From: Telopea speciosissima
Lineage: Eukaryota; Streptophyta; Magnoliopsida; Proteales; Proteaceae
Length of the DNA: 64,000 bases
Assembly: GCF_018873765.1 (NCBI RefSeq)
Contig: NC_057924.1
Span: 9,883,001 to 9,947,000 of the forward strand
Direction of reading: 5' to 3'
Shown here: positions 31,578-42,279 of the stretch, in pieces
How the letters are laid out: each line of letters opens with the position of its first letter
Numbering within the stretch: position 1 is the first letter of the stretch
Translations under genes and position numbers: made by a program
The notes under the pieces: model-generated
Told to the model about the DNA's origin: nothing
The model's input: only the letters and a program-made list of their open reading frames with translations
Databases searched by the model: none

Positions 31578-31832
31578 GTGTAACATCTTAGTAAACATTA
31601 CATGAATCTTTATCCGCTCCTGCTGTTACTGCACGGTGCAATACTGCATCGTACGACGTTGCAGAGAAACAATTTGGCGGAGGACTCCGACAAGTCCAAC
31701 CTAATTAGGCGGTTCTCCGAAGGCGTGAGCCAACAAGAGATACAGAGGAATAACCGCGAAGAGATGAAGAGGAGACGAGAAAACGAGAAGGCTGAGACTC
31801 TGGTGAACTTAATCTTCTTTGTTCTTAAGTAA
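31401..31832 (+). pseudogene. Remodelled ICWGPK copy (start displaced, CWGP lost)
   Basis: The family start ATGAGTG survives at 31401-31407 but is separated from the body by the inserted promoter duplicate. The body is readable from about 31660: LQRNNLAEDSDKSNLIRRFS, then EGVSQQEIQRNNREEMKRRR, then ENEKAETLVNL, ending IFFVLK. The core CWGP has become FFVL, so the most conserved residues are gone. A substitute ATG at 31602 opens a 76-codon frame with an unrelated hydrophobic N-terminus (MNLYPLLLLLHGAIL). It is most likely a pseudogene. Transcription from the second promoter could still give a new protein, which cannot be excluded from sequence. It faces the intact DUF3774 gene at 32457. Confidence 0.72.
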
Positions 31833-32456
31833 TCAATCTGTTTTGCTTCCAGAGTACGTTCGGATGAAGTCGTTGTTGTAAAAAGAGTTGTGTCTTAATA
31901 GTTCTACAGCCAATAGATCAGTTTGAAGGGTTTAATTTACTGTTTCTGTAAATGCAAGTTTCTGGTTTTGATGAAAGCTTTAGTGACACCGAGTGGATGC
32001 ATCATGTAATTCTCTGTATCATTAATGAATCCCCTCATCTATTTCCTGTTTTCGAGAAAATTCCATCCATCTTTGGAATACAAGCCCAGGCATCCCTTTT
32101 TGTGTGAAGTAAATGTAGTAACTTCAGGTTCAGGAATCAAATTAAACCTCTCTTTGATCATTTTTAGGCTTCAGAGATTCATCTCCGCTCTCAAAGGCTG
32201 AATCTTTACAAGAACCGATACCGATCGTCAATCATTCCTCTTCAAATCTTCTCTCTTGCAATCGTTTGTTAGGATTTTTTTGAGATTGATGAACCGTTCG
32301 GACTTAACGACAGCAATTTGTAGGTATGCAGCAAAATTTATAGGAATATTCCATTCATTCCACAAACAAATTGTAAATACAATATTTACAATTCTTGAAC
32401 GGTGATTTCTATATCACATCCTTCACCCACGAAAGAAGAAGAAGAAGAAGAAAAAT
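31833..32456. other. Spacer of the fourth convergent pair
   Basis: Non-coding. It contains the usual downstream flanks of both gene types (gttgtgtcttaat on the left, attccattcattccacaaac on the right) and an aag/gaa repeat directly after the DUF3774 stop. Confidence 0.5.
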
Positions 32457-32735
32457 TCAGTTGGGACCCCAGCAGCTGAGGTACATGACTTTCCTGAGCG
32501 ACTCCTCTGATTGCTTCAATTTCTCGTCACTAACCTTCTTAGCCGTTTTCACCATTGAAGTCGTCGCCTGAGAAGAAGAGGCCTTTTTAGCCTGTGAGAA
32601 AGATCTTATATTGCCCTTGGCGTGCTGATGTAGCGACCTAAACACATAATTCCATCTACAGATCCCTTGATCTTTCAATACCTCCACCGCTCCAACGCTC
32701 GCAGCCACGATCCAAGCTCTGCTTACCGAACTCAT
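32457..32735 (-). CDS. Wound-responsive DUF3774 family protein (short linker)
   Basis: A 92-residue intronless gene. SSVSRAWIVAASVGAVEVLK then DQGICRWNYVFRSLHQHAK and GNIRSFSQAKKASS. The Ser/Pro linker is shortened to SSQATTS (three residues fewer than the 95-residue copies). The end is SEESLRKVMYLSCWGPN. The deletion is in frame and removes most of the trinucleotide repeat, so the conserved boxes are intact. TATA (32821-32830) and GGCGCC (32870-32883) are upstream. It pairs convergently with the remodelled copy at 31401 and is the last array gene before the LINE relic. Confidence 0.93.
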   Translation of the reverse strand: MSSVSRAWIVAASVGAVEVLKDQGICRWNYVFRSLHQHAKGNIRSFSQAKKASSSQATTSMVKTAKKVSDEKLKQSEESLRKVMYLSCWGPN

Positions 32736-32820
32736 CTCTGTTTCTTAATCGTAATATATTTCTCTCTCACTTGAACTCGATTGATTTTTGAATGGTTGTA
32801 ATTTGAGGATCTGAGCTCTG

Positions 32821-32883
32821 ATATTATATAGTGGTTGCGTAGGAAAACAAACGGTGGGCGTTTTCCTTTGGAGGCGCCACTGG
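32821..32883 (-). promoter_or_regulatory. Promoter of 32457-32735
   Basis: Minus-strand TATATAATATC lies about 90 bases before the ATG and CCAGTGGCGCCTCC at 32870-32883, with ACGCCCACCG between them, as in the paralogues. Confidence 0.6.
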
Positions 32884-32999
32884 TTTTCCTCGAAACATGG
32901 GTCTAACTTGTCTTTTCCGTTTCCATTTCCATTTCCAATCCCAATCTCCCAACTTAATGCACAAGAAAATTTCATTCATTTCTGTCCCATATCCTGTGG

Positions 33000-33040
33000 G
33001 CGCTTATGGTAAAAAAACTGCGCTTATGGTAAAAAAACTG
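33000..33040. repeat. Short tandem duplication
   Basis: A gcgcttatggtaaaaaaact unit of about 20 bp is present twice in tandem. Confidence 0.7.
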
Positions 33041-33359
33041 CAACTGTAAAAGGGCACGTGAAACTGCTGTTTGAAAACCATGTGTCATTATTCACTTGAA
33101 AATCAGCGATTTTATTAGCGGATTAAAATCCTCTACAATGCGGACATTTTGTGATGCATTACAATGAAGTTTCATCCAACGATGTAAGTTTGAAAACTAT
33201 GGCCAGGGAAACTTCATCTAATGTTGCTAATTTAATGTTAAATCAGCCTATCACCTTATCTTTAAAATGGAAGAGCCTAGCTTAGGTCTGGAGAGCACTC
33301 AATCCCCCTCGTCTGCAATCTTGAGAGTGATCTGAAAATGTCCCACACTTCCCAAAATA

Positions 33360-34340
33360 AGGAGCTTCCTTTGGAAAGCATATGCTGGGGGTGTCGCCTT
33401 GGCAGCAACCTTGTTGCAGAGAAAGATTGAGATTGATCCCTCTTGCCAAAGATGCGAGGACCAGCTGGAATCTATCGAACACATTCTCATCTCCTGTCCT
33501 TTTGCCCATGGCGTATGGTTTGGATGCCCTCTCTCGCTTCACTTCAGCATCGACTGGTGTTAATTCTATCAAAGATTGGATCTTGAGCTAGGAAAAGTTT
33601 GCCACTCCATCTAAAGCGGATTACCGAAACCAAAAGATCTTGTGTAGCTTTCTCCTTTGGGGTATATGGCTAGCAAGAAATGTCCTATTGTTCTCTAACA
33701 AGCAAGGGACCATTCAAAGGATTATTGATTATGTAGTTAAAGCTTATGCAGAATTCATCAAGGCTAATGCCCCTCCCACCTCTACTCCTACAAGACCGGC
33801 CAGAATGGAATTTTTTTACAGACCTGGACCCCTCCCTCCCCCAGGCATAATCAAACTCAATACTGATGCTACTTTGTCGAAGAATGAAGACTCAGCAGGG
33901 ATTGGTCATATTTTGAGGAACTCATTTAGGCAACCCATATCAGTGATCTCGGAGGTCAGCAACTTCTCCGAAGTTGCTGACAGGTGAAATTTTGGCCATC
34001 GGGGGTGGAATTCTTCAGGCCATTGAGGAAGGAATCGAACATCTGCATGTGGAATCTGATAGCCAAGTAGCCATCCAATTCCTCATTGACAAATCTCATA
34101 TCCCCTCCCACCTGAAACCCCTTGTAAATGATATATATAATGTATCTGGCTTTCAATTACCTACAATCATGTAGGTTCTCTCACATTCCCAGAGCTTGTA
34201 ACAGCTTGGCTGACACTCTGACAAGGAAGGCCCTCTCCAGAGTAGGTTATATAGCTAGACTTCTGAGGGTAGTGATTGATAATCTATCAATTATACCTCA
34301 TTATTTCAGAACTATAACATCTAAGGTTACAACCAAGGAC
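33360..34340 (+). pseudogene. LINE 3' ORF relic (zf-RVT plus RNase H-like)
   Basis: A zinc-binding reverse-transcriptase module is readable at 33420-33530 (CQRCEDQLESIEHILISC, then PFAHGVWF). A linker follows with LLWGIWLARNVLLFSNKQ (near 33650). The RNase H-like domain shows IKLNTDATLS (33850-33880), HVESDSQVAI (34040-34075) and SHIPRACNSLADTLTRKA (34175-34230). The frame changes between these blocks (33590, 33985 and 34140), so the ORF is broken. No catalytic reverse-transcriptase core is present. It is a 5'-truncated, decayed non-LTR element on the plus strand. Confidence 0.75.
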
Positions 34341-34479
34341 AGGGCTTCAAGGTTATAACTAATTTTGACTAGGTGATGGCACTCGGAGTAGAAGTGGGAG
34401 GAGGAGGAATCGGTACCTCTACGGTCCCTTCTAACATTAAGACCACTTTCTTCATAGAGGGACGAAGGGAAGGGAAGGG

Positions 34480-35161
34480 TCATCTTGGATACATGAAATT
34501 GCGACTCTTAACCATTCTATCCAACATTGTATAGTCTACCTCTTCTTCATCACCAACCAGCTTACCAAGCGCAGCAGCCTCAAGACAATTGTAGACCCAA
34601 TCTGTGAGGATGATTTCTTCTTCTAGAACAGTCAAATCAATGTTCCTTCTACAACATATGATCTCCAAGAGTAGAACCCCATAGCTGTAAACATCTGCTT
34701 TAACTGTTAACAGGAAAATTCTGGTGCCACTCAGGTGCAACATACCCTCTTGTTCCTCTGATTCAAGTTTCAGTCCTAGTTTGGTCTAGCTTTAACAGCT
34801 TTGACAATCCAAAATCAGCAATCTTTGGGCATCGGTACTCGTCCATGAGTATGTTTTGAGGCTTTATATCACAGTGGATGATCCGAGAATCACCCTTTCT
34901 TCGGATTTGAAGAGAAAGTCTGCAAGTGATCCGATCCATTGCACATATATACTCGTACACCAGAAGCCTATTTGGACCATCACAACAATAACCAAGCAAT
35001 TGCACCAGGTTTCTGTGATTGCTAATATGCATATATGGACTTGTCTCTGGAGTTCTAGTGGGGGTATAGAACAAGATCACCATCATTCTGCATCTTGAGT
35101 CGAAATCTTCTACTCCAGTGATCGGATTCTGATACAGTAGTGAGTAGCTCATCCCCTGCAA
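34480..35161 (-). pseudogene. Lectin-receptor-like (G-type) Ser/Thr kinase pseudogene
   Basis: Minus-strand blocks are NHRNLVQLLGYCCDGPNRLL then VYEY, a HCDIKPQNIL catalytic loop, KIADFGLSKLL, GYVAPEW in a neighbouring frame, VKADVYSYGVLLLEIICCRR and ILTDWVYNC. The order matches the C-lobe of plant G-type lectin S-receptor-like kinases. Lesions are a TGA at 34765-34763 where family members have Gly (activation loop), an extra A just before VKADVYSYG, and a shifted, shortened region between VYEY and the catalytic loop. There is no lectin domain nearby. It is inactive. Confidence 0.85.
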
Positions 35162-37239
35162 GCAAGGGTGTCAAAAACAGACCAATTAAAACCGTTTATT
35201 AAAATTGAATCTAACAGTTTACACCGAAATCATGAAATTGTTTAATAAATGGTTCGATTTTGATTTCAAATTTGAGACCATTTAACTAAACGGTTTAAAC
35301 TAAATTGAACCATGTAAACCAAAGACAAATCATTTAAAACCAATTAATATATACATAGTAATTAATTAAGTAATTCATGGTTAAAATAAATAACTATTGT
35401 GAGAAAAAATAAATCCCAATTAATAATCAAACTTTTTTGAATGTTTAACACCCCCTCCTAAAAAAAATAACTTTTGAATAAAAAATTAAAACATATAAAC
35501 AACTATAACCTTAGAACTCTGTTTGACCTGTTTTTAGTGTCATCGGATCCCTCTGTTAAAACTATGTGGTTGAGCCCTAGGATCTAAAATTTTCTAAGGT
35601 CCCTTTAAAATTTCTTGTCGACTTATGATTGCCTTTTCTGGCTCTCGAAATAGAATCTTTTCCTGTGGAACTCTGATTAACCTTATTTTAATGGCATTAG
35701 ATCTCCCTTTCAAAATTATGAGATTGAGACCTAGAGTTTTTAATTTCTAGAGCCCCCTCATTATTTTCTTGTCGGCCAATGCTAGCACTTGAAACAAAAT
35801 CGTTTCCTATGGAACTCCGATTGACCTGATTTTAATATCATCGGATCCTCCTTTCAAAATAGGTTGTTGACTAAAATTTTTACATTTCTATGTAGTTGAG
35901 GCCTTGGTTGAGGTACATTAGTTTAGTAAATGACTTAGGGTTAGGGTTTTGGGTCTAGTTTCTAGGCCTTAGCTAGGCTGATTCTAGATGATTCTTGTCG
36001 ATCCCGATCGTTCTTCATTTTTTTAAATACATAGTGTAGAAAACTCTATATTCTATTTCCAATTTTAATATTAATAGTTTATGATTTTCCTATAATTTTA
36101 TAGTTTTCTAATATTTTTCAAACTTATTGTAAATAAATATTGTATTTTTGTATAATATTTTGATAAAATATATATTTCAAATATTTTACAAATATTTATT
36201 TTATTTAATACAAAATTGTATATTTCATTTTCAGTTATAATTATAATATTTAACAATTAAAGCTATATTTATTGCAAATGAGTACAATATTTCACAAAAA
36301 AAAAAAATGTTTTACTTTATATTATCAACATTATGCTAGGGAGTTCAATTTTTTTTTGGTAATGATGCTAGGGAGTTTGATTGGGATTCAAATTTTGTGA
36401 ACATAATGTCCATATTATCGTCTAACTATTTAATCAAGATGCCAAGCCCGCCCACCGCTTCAAATGGTTATACCCAAGCCTAAGTGGGGCTGCAGCTCTG
36501 CATGTTCAGCCCAAATCTAATCAGACCCCTTGAGATTGTTTATCAGACGACGCCCATGGGCTGGAATGTAAGAATGTTAGACAATCTCCAGGCCCAGTAA
36601 TGGTAGACCTAAAATATTGCCTAGGACCATTGTTTGAGGTATTGGATCGGATCTGCCGATATTGGTCGGATCAAATCGGTATCGATCGAGGTCGATCTCG
36701 AGATTTGACCGATACAATAAGGTTTGACTGGACCATTGATTGGATCGCCCGACTCAATTGGATCGGCCGATCCAGCTGAATATTTTTTTTTATTTTTTCA
36801 AAGTTTTTAAGTTTTTTGTTTTTTGTTTTTTATAGTATCTTGACCGATACTGACCGATACCAACCGATTTTGACCGATCCAATCCAAATAATATCGGTCA
36901 ATCCAATCCCGAGATCACAACACCCACCAACTCTGGCCGATACATGATCCGATCCATAAAAAAACGATTTTGGGGGTTTTTGGACTGATCTAATCTCGAT
37001 CCGGAAAGGTTTCGACCATGACCGATCCCAAGTCCGATACCTGGATTTTGAACCTTGCCTAGGACCATAAGTCAGAACTACTATTGGACGGTCCCACCAA
37101 AAGATTTTTTTTTTTTAATGTTTTATCTGGCGATAAACCTCCTCTTCTCGGATCATTGTGATCCTCTCATATCTTTCTGCTCTAAAACCTGCAACTTCAA
37201 CCCATAATCATCATCATCCCTGAAGAAAGAAAAGTAAGC
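35162..37239. other. Intergenic with degenerate repeats
   Basis: A gggtgtcaaaaac end near 35,168 looks like a hAT-type terminus. Bases 35,500-35,900 contain three diverged direct copies of a block with ctctgattaacct and catcggatcc. Bases 36,000-36,330 are extremely AT-rich. Bases 36,630-37,060 are built from gatcggtatcg-like motifs in both orientations, typical of plant MITE-derived sequence. No gene is recognised. Confidence 0.5.
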
Positions 37240-40234
37240 ATGCTTTCACTGAAACCTAGCAAGAATCATTTAAGATCCCCATTTCAGTTCCATGTTTCAA
37301 AGCTTCAAAGACAGGCTCAGACACTTCATCAAGGTATCGATTAATCAAATTACTTGCTCTTTTCTTTTTGAGTTACTTTGATGGTTACTAATGTTAAAAC
37401 TTTAATGGTGGAATCTGTCATTCTGTAGCAAGAAAAGTTGTTGCAAGGAAGCTTACTGTGATAGGGTGTCAAGGAGAAGCTAATAAGAAGGAAAGGCGGA
37501 GTTTCTTGAGCCTTGAAGAAGCTGGTTTAGTGGAAATTTCTGGTCTGGGAACTCACGAACGCTTCCTATGTCGATTAACGGTAATGCCAAACGAACCCTA
37601 TATATCGATTACTACATTTCATTCTCAATTTCCTGTTTTTTTTTTTACTTCTGCTTGCATATTCTTCTGTTAATTTGTGAAACATTGTGACTCTGCTTAA
37701 TCATAACTGAAAAGGGCAAAAAAGAGAGGTGGAAGAAATGGAATCGGACATGGAATTACAAAATCAAACTCGGTGACAACCTGGATAAGTTGAACTAGAT
37801 TAGGGAACTCGGGCGGGTTTTGCTGACATTGACCATTGTTACTTTGTTGGTAAACTGTGTGAGTTTGGTATTTACCACGTGGCACACAGTTGGAGGCACC
37901 AGACAGGATTGAGTCATGTTGCCTCTCCCCACCAAAAAGGGTTGGAGTGCTTGTTGTAAACCCTCCACTTGGAGTGGTACAACTCAGACCGGCCCAACTC
38001 CTGCTCTTATTTGAAGTAGGGGTGTGAACTCGTCGGGCTTAGTCAAGTTTAATCGGTGCCCACCAATCTAAGGCTCTTGCACTGTTTTTGTCTATTTAGG
38101 TAATCGGGGCCTCATAGGCCAGGGCATGGTCATGTTTCTATTTGGCCGATCGATTTTCGATCCATAATCAAGCACAAGGTAATTGGGCTAATCGGAATTT
38201 GAATGGGCCTATTGACTAATCCGGCTATTAAAGGTCCTTAAAGAGGCTATAATTGGTTTAAATAGGCTTAATTGGGTTTTAAACAGTTGTTTATCGGTCG
38301 GTTACAATATTCAGTCAGGTCTGGTCGGGCCACTACACCATGCATCAGGACTGTTCGATTATTAACCGGTTAGTGCTTGAGCCTGACACATTTAGTAATC
38401 AATCAAACCGATCTCGGGCTTCAACCAATCGATTCAAATCGGGCCTACCAGTTTGGGCCTACTTTCGATACTCCTAACTCATGTAAATATGGCTCTTACG
38501 TTTTCATTCACGTATTCTTCAATTACCTCACAGTCCTAAGTTTTATTTTAAAAAGAGGGGCAAAAATGCTACTTGGTCGCAAGACCCCTACGCCTATACA
38601 TAGGGGGTGCAAAATGACTGTCCGGCCCCCATGGAACGGCGGAAATCCCATCCCGTGATGCTTGTGTGCATGTTCCCATTGCCCCCCATTCCCAGAGACC
38701 ATATAACCAGGTAGCGTTCTCTTGCCCAAAAAACAAAGGGGAGGAGGGAAAGTTCTCTAAGCCGATGGTGTAGGATATGCTAGCACTTCAATGCCGATGC
38801 CTCTCCCCTTCACATGAGATGACCTTGCCGTTCTCCCATGACACTTCATAGGTATGTTTCTCTATGCTCTTGCTCATAGAACCTTCTCCAAACATATATA
38901 TATTTTTCAATCCTTTCTTGAGGCGTCATATTTCATATTTTTGGAATTTTACAAAAACCTATACAACCTGGTCTGAATTTTCTTTACTGCTTGCAAATGT
39001 ATCATCAAATACTATACTTTTTAGGTTTTACAAGTAGGATCATGTCTGAGTTCACAACCATAACACTAGCTTGGCCCAACCTCAGGGTGTGGGCTTCTAA
39101 ACCCAGAAGCTAAAACTCAACCCAGCCTAGTTAAAATTGGTTGGGCTTGATTGGGTTCAAGTAGTTGTAGTAGCCCAAGTCTTGACTTGAGTGGAAGGTA
39201 AGATTACAACATAATAAACGGGGCAGTCCCCCTAGACAGCCTCGTCATTAGAAGCCCTTAATGATGGCTTAGCAGACCTATTTTTTTGCCACATGGCAAG
39301 TTGTATGCGGCTGAAATTTGGTGGATCAATAAAACCAATGTCCCTTGCTCATGTGTCAAGTTGTTAAACCAAATGAAATTGGTCACATGGTGAAATATAC
39401 TATTGAAAAATTAAAAACTACCCAAAAGGTACACACATGTCAAAAAAGTGCATGGGCATACATGAAGACAAATGATTGTACAAATAGGTGTGTCAACCAA
39501 GAAAGAGTCACAGTCAAGGTTCTAAGTATCGGTATCGTATCGCCTGTATCGGGTGATATATACCGATTTTGCTGGTCATCAATATTGATACCGTGTCGAT
39601 ACCGTACCGGTAGCACGATACAAACAAGGGGTAAAATGGTCAAAAAACTTATTTTTTAAGGAAATAAAGGGGTAATTTTGTCCGATACAGCCAATGCAAA
39701 CATATTGATTTTGTGTGTTGCCGATACCTGTTCCGATACCGTGCACTAAAACCATGGTCATAGTCATTATTCAAGGTATCGGTGCCCTATCTGTCTATGT
39801 AAATTGGTACCACCAGCACCCGACACCAATATCATAGTGGTGGTATTGGTACATGGGAAGGTCAAATAGTTTAAAAAGACCAAAGTATCTATTAAAACAA
39901 GCACCATGAAACACGAATAGGAAATAAAAACAAAGCAAACAAATATGACACAGAGATTTAACGTGGTTCACACACCAATATGATGAGCTATGTCTACAAG
40001 CAAAATTGAAGATGATTCATGATGTAAAATGGAAGAAGATTACAAGTAGAGATGTTTCAAGAACTCTCACTCAAATACCCTAACTCAGAAAATTCTCAAA
40101 TCTCAGTTGTGTCACTTGCTTACACAAGAAGACACGAAAATATATAAATACTCCTTTTAAGTCTGGTTGATCCATCAGGTCGGGTTGTATCTATCGGTCC
40201 AAGCTCTCCGCTACCATCACAGATCTCAGAAAAG

Positions 40235-40274
<40 letters not shown>

Positions 40275-42279
40275 TTCGAACCACCATAAAAAATGTCAGA
40301 GCAGATAAATCTTCAAAATGGGTACAAGAATATCAGACACACATAACAGTATCATTATTTTGAAGGGCAAAATAGTCCCACACAGCCTAATACGGCTGAT
40401 CAGTATTAGTATCAATATGAACCGATACCAATAAAATAGACCATAATTCATGGTTGACCCAAACCATGAATCTTTTTTTTTTTTTTTAAACCATATTATA
40501 TACCTATGTTAAAATAAAAAAATTTGGTAAAGATGTTAAAAATGGACATATCTTAATTGGAAAGGTGTACCTCTATTAATATTCTTTTTTACTATTAATC
40601 TCAGATATATAAATTAAAAGTGGATCCTCATATGATCGAATAATAGTTAGTTAGTCTATGTCTGCCTTTTATTTCTGGTTCAATATGGATCTGATACGGA
40701 TCAATTAAGTCTTTTCCATTGATAGGTCCAAATCTGATTCTTGAACAGTCATATTTTATTTTATAGTGATGTTTGGGGTGGAGAATGAGAGCCAAAGTGG
40801 ATCAATTGGAATTCATGAATTGTACTTATCATCAACAACGTAAAGAGTAAGGAAGAAGAATGGATGGAGCCCACAAATGAGAGTTTGGTCCGGATTCCGT
40901 TTGTTTCGGTGGAAATAGTGGAACCCAATCCAATTGGGAATTGGCAACAAGGAGTGTTCCTCTTAACCCCTCAGATCAGATCTACTCTGTTTACTGTTCC
41001 ACAATTCCCACAAGAAAAACAAACCCTAAGGTATCCGATGCATTGAAAAGGAGAAAAGTGGGTCTATAGTCTAATTGGATCATCTTCTGATTCAATGAAT
41101 TATAAATAAATTCTTGAAGTAGAGAAAGGAAGGAAGGATGTGGTCCATAGGGCTGTAAACGGATCGGATTCGGTTCGGATAGTGCTATATTTACATCCGC
41201 ATCCGATTAGCTATCGGACGGATTCGGATAGTACTAAACGGATACGGACACGGATACGGATCGAATATTTTATCCGTTTACATGTAAATATAGCTTTTCG
41301 GATAACTATAGCCTATCCGTATCCGCATCCGTTTAGCTTTCAAACGGATTCGGATAGTGCTAAATGGATACGAAAATGGATTTCGGCTATTCATTTACAC
41401 CCCTAGATGTGGAATGTGTTTATTGTTTAAGGCTTAACAGCAAGGCCAAGGGTTATGGGTGTCAAATGGTTTGATTTGGTTTGGTTTTGATTGGTTCGAA
41501 ACAGTTTTTTTGCATGCATTGGCCCAAAACAAAGTCGAATCGTTAAAGTGAGATTCGACTTCAGTCAGGTTCAGTTTTGGGTTTTTATTGATTTTGGCTT
41601 AACGGGTTTTTATCGATCTATTGAATTCAGTCTGATTGCTTTCTGTTTCAAAACCCAAACCGAAGCCGAAATGGTAAGCGTTTGGTTCGTTCTTTGTGTT
41701 GGTGTGATCGGTCCGACCGATTTGGACTGGAATCTTACCCCTACCATAGGCCATTGTTAGCATAAGTAGTCATCCTCTCATGTTGTTTCCCTTGCATGGA
41801 TCAAAGTGCATAATTGGGATTACCTTTACCCTGACAACATCATTATGAACACTTCATGGGCTTAGATAGAAAGGACTAGAGAGGGGAAAGATTAGAACAA
41901 AAACTAAAAGAAAAGAAAGAAAGAGTTCACTGTTATAGCAGAAAACATCATTTCATGCCTGGAATTATGGTCCCTGTTTAGAAAGTTGAAATAGAACAGA
42001 GAAAGAAACAAAAGAGAAAAAATCCAATGCATAAATGCCCATTAATCTGTATTTTCCAAGTGATTCTAATCTTTTTCATACAAGTAATAATACTAAGTTT
42101 TTTGTATGTAGATCTCATCACTAAATCTACTTAGAGTGATATCAGAGCAAGAAGGATTGCCAATTGAAGAACTTAATGCTGGAAGGATCTGTGATTGGTT
42201 TCTCAAGGACAAGCTCAAAAGAGAGCAGAATTTGGAGTCGGCAGTTCTTCAATGGGATGAGTCTGAATTCCAGTTATAA
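37240..42279 (+). CDS. Small conserved protein with transit-peptide-like N-terminus, 3 exons
   Basis: Exons are 37240-37333, 37429-37580 and 42112-42279, all with GT/AG borders and matching phases (1, then 0), giving 137 residues. Residues 1-32 (MLSLKPSKNHLRSPFQFHVS onward) are basic, hydroxylated and free of acidic residues, as in plastid or mitochondrial transit peptides. The conserved core is ARKLTVIGC (about 36-44), EEAGLVEISGLGTHERFLCR (about 61-80), then SSLNLLRVISEQEG, ELNAGRICDWFLKDKLKREQ, and a C-terminus ending DESEFQL. The second intron is 4.5 kb and TE-rich, yet the reading frame is clean across it. I recognise the core as a conserved plant protein but cannot name it with confidence. 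Catalytic motifs and membrane spans are absent. Confidence 0.8.
37581..42111 (+). other. 4.5 kb TE-rich second intron
   Basis: Between a GTAATG donor and a TTTGTATGTAG acceptor lie several repeat-derived blocks. These are a hAT-like segment at about 38,030-38,478 (aggggtgtgaac start, tcctaactc end), and an inverted gatcggtatcg-type block at about 39,515-39,765. There are also a poly-A run of about 42 bases (40,228-40,269), a hAT MITE (41148-41405), and a gggtgtcaaatgg-type block from about 41,458. No competing coding sequence is visible. Confidence 0.65.
41148..41405. mobile_element. hAT-type MITE in the intron
   Basis: About 258 bp with ends TAGGGCTGTAAAC and the inverted TAGGGGTGTAAAT. It is filled with gcatccg/cggatgc-like motifs in both orientations. 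The flanks ggatgtggt and gatgtgga resemble an 8-bp duplication but with three extra bases on the left, so the exact left border is uncertain. Confidence 0.65.

Noticed and set aside
9767..32975. DUF3774 starts extended upstream by 13-14 codons (8964, 27757)
   Set aside because: The extensions are not conserved between copies (HYHYHYE against IERSIHCD) and all paralogues share the MSS start.
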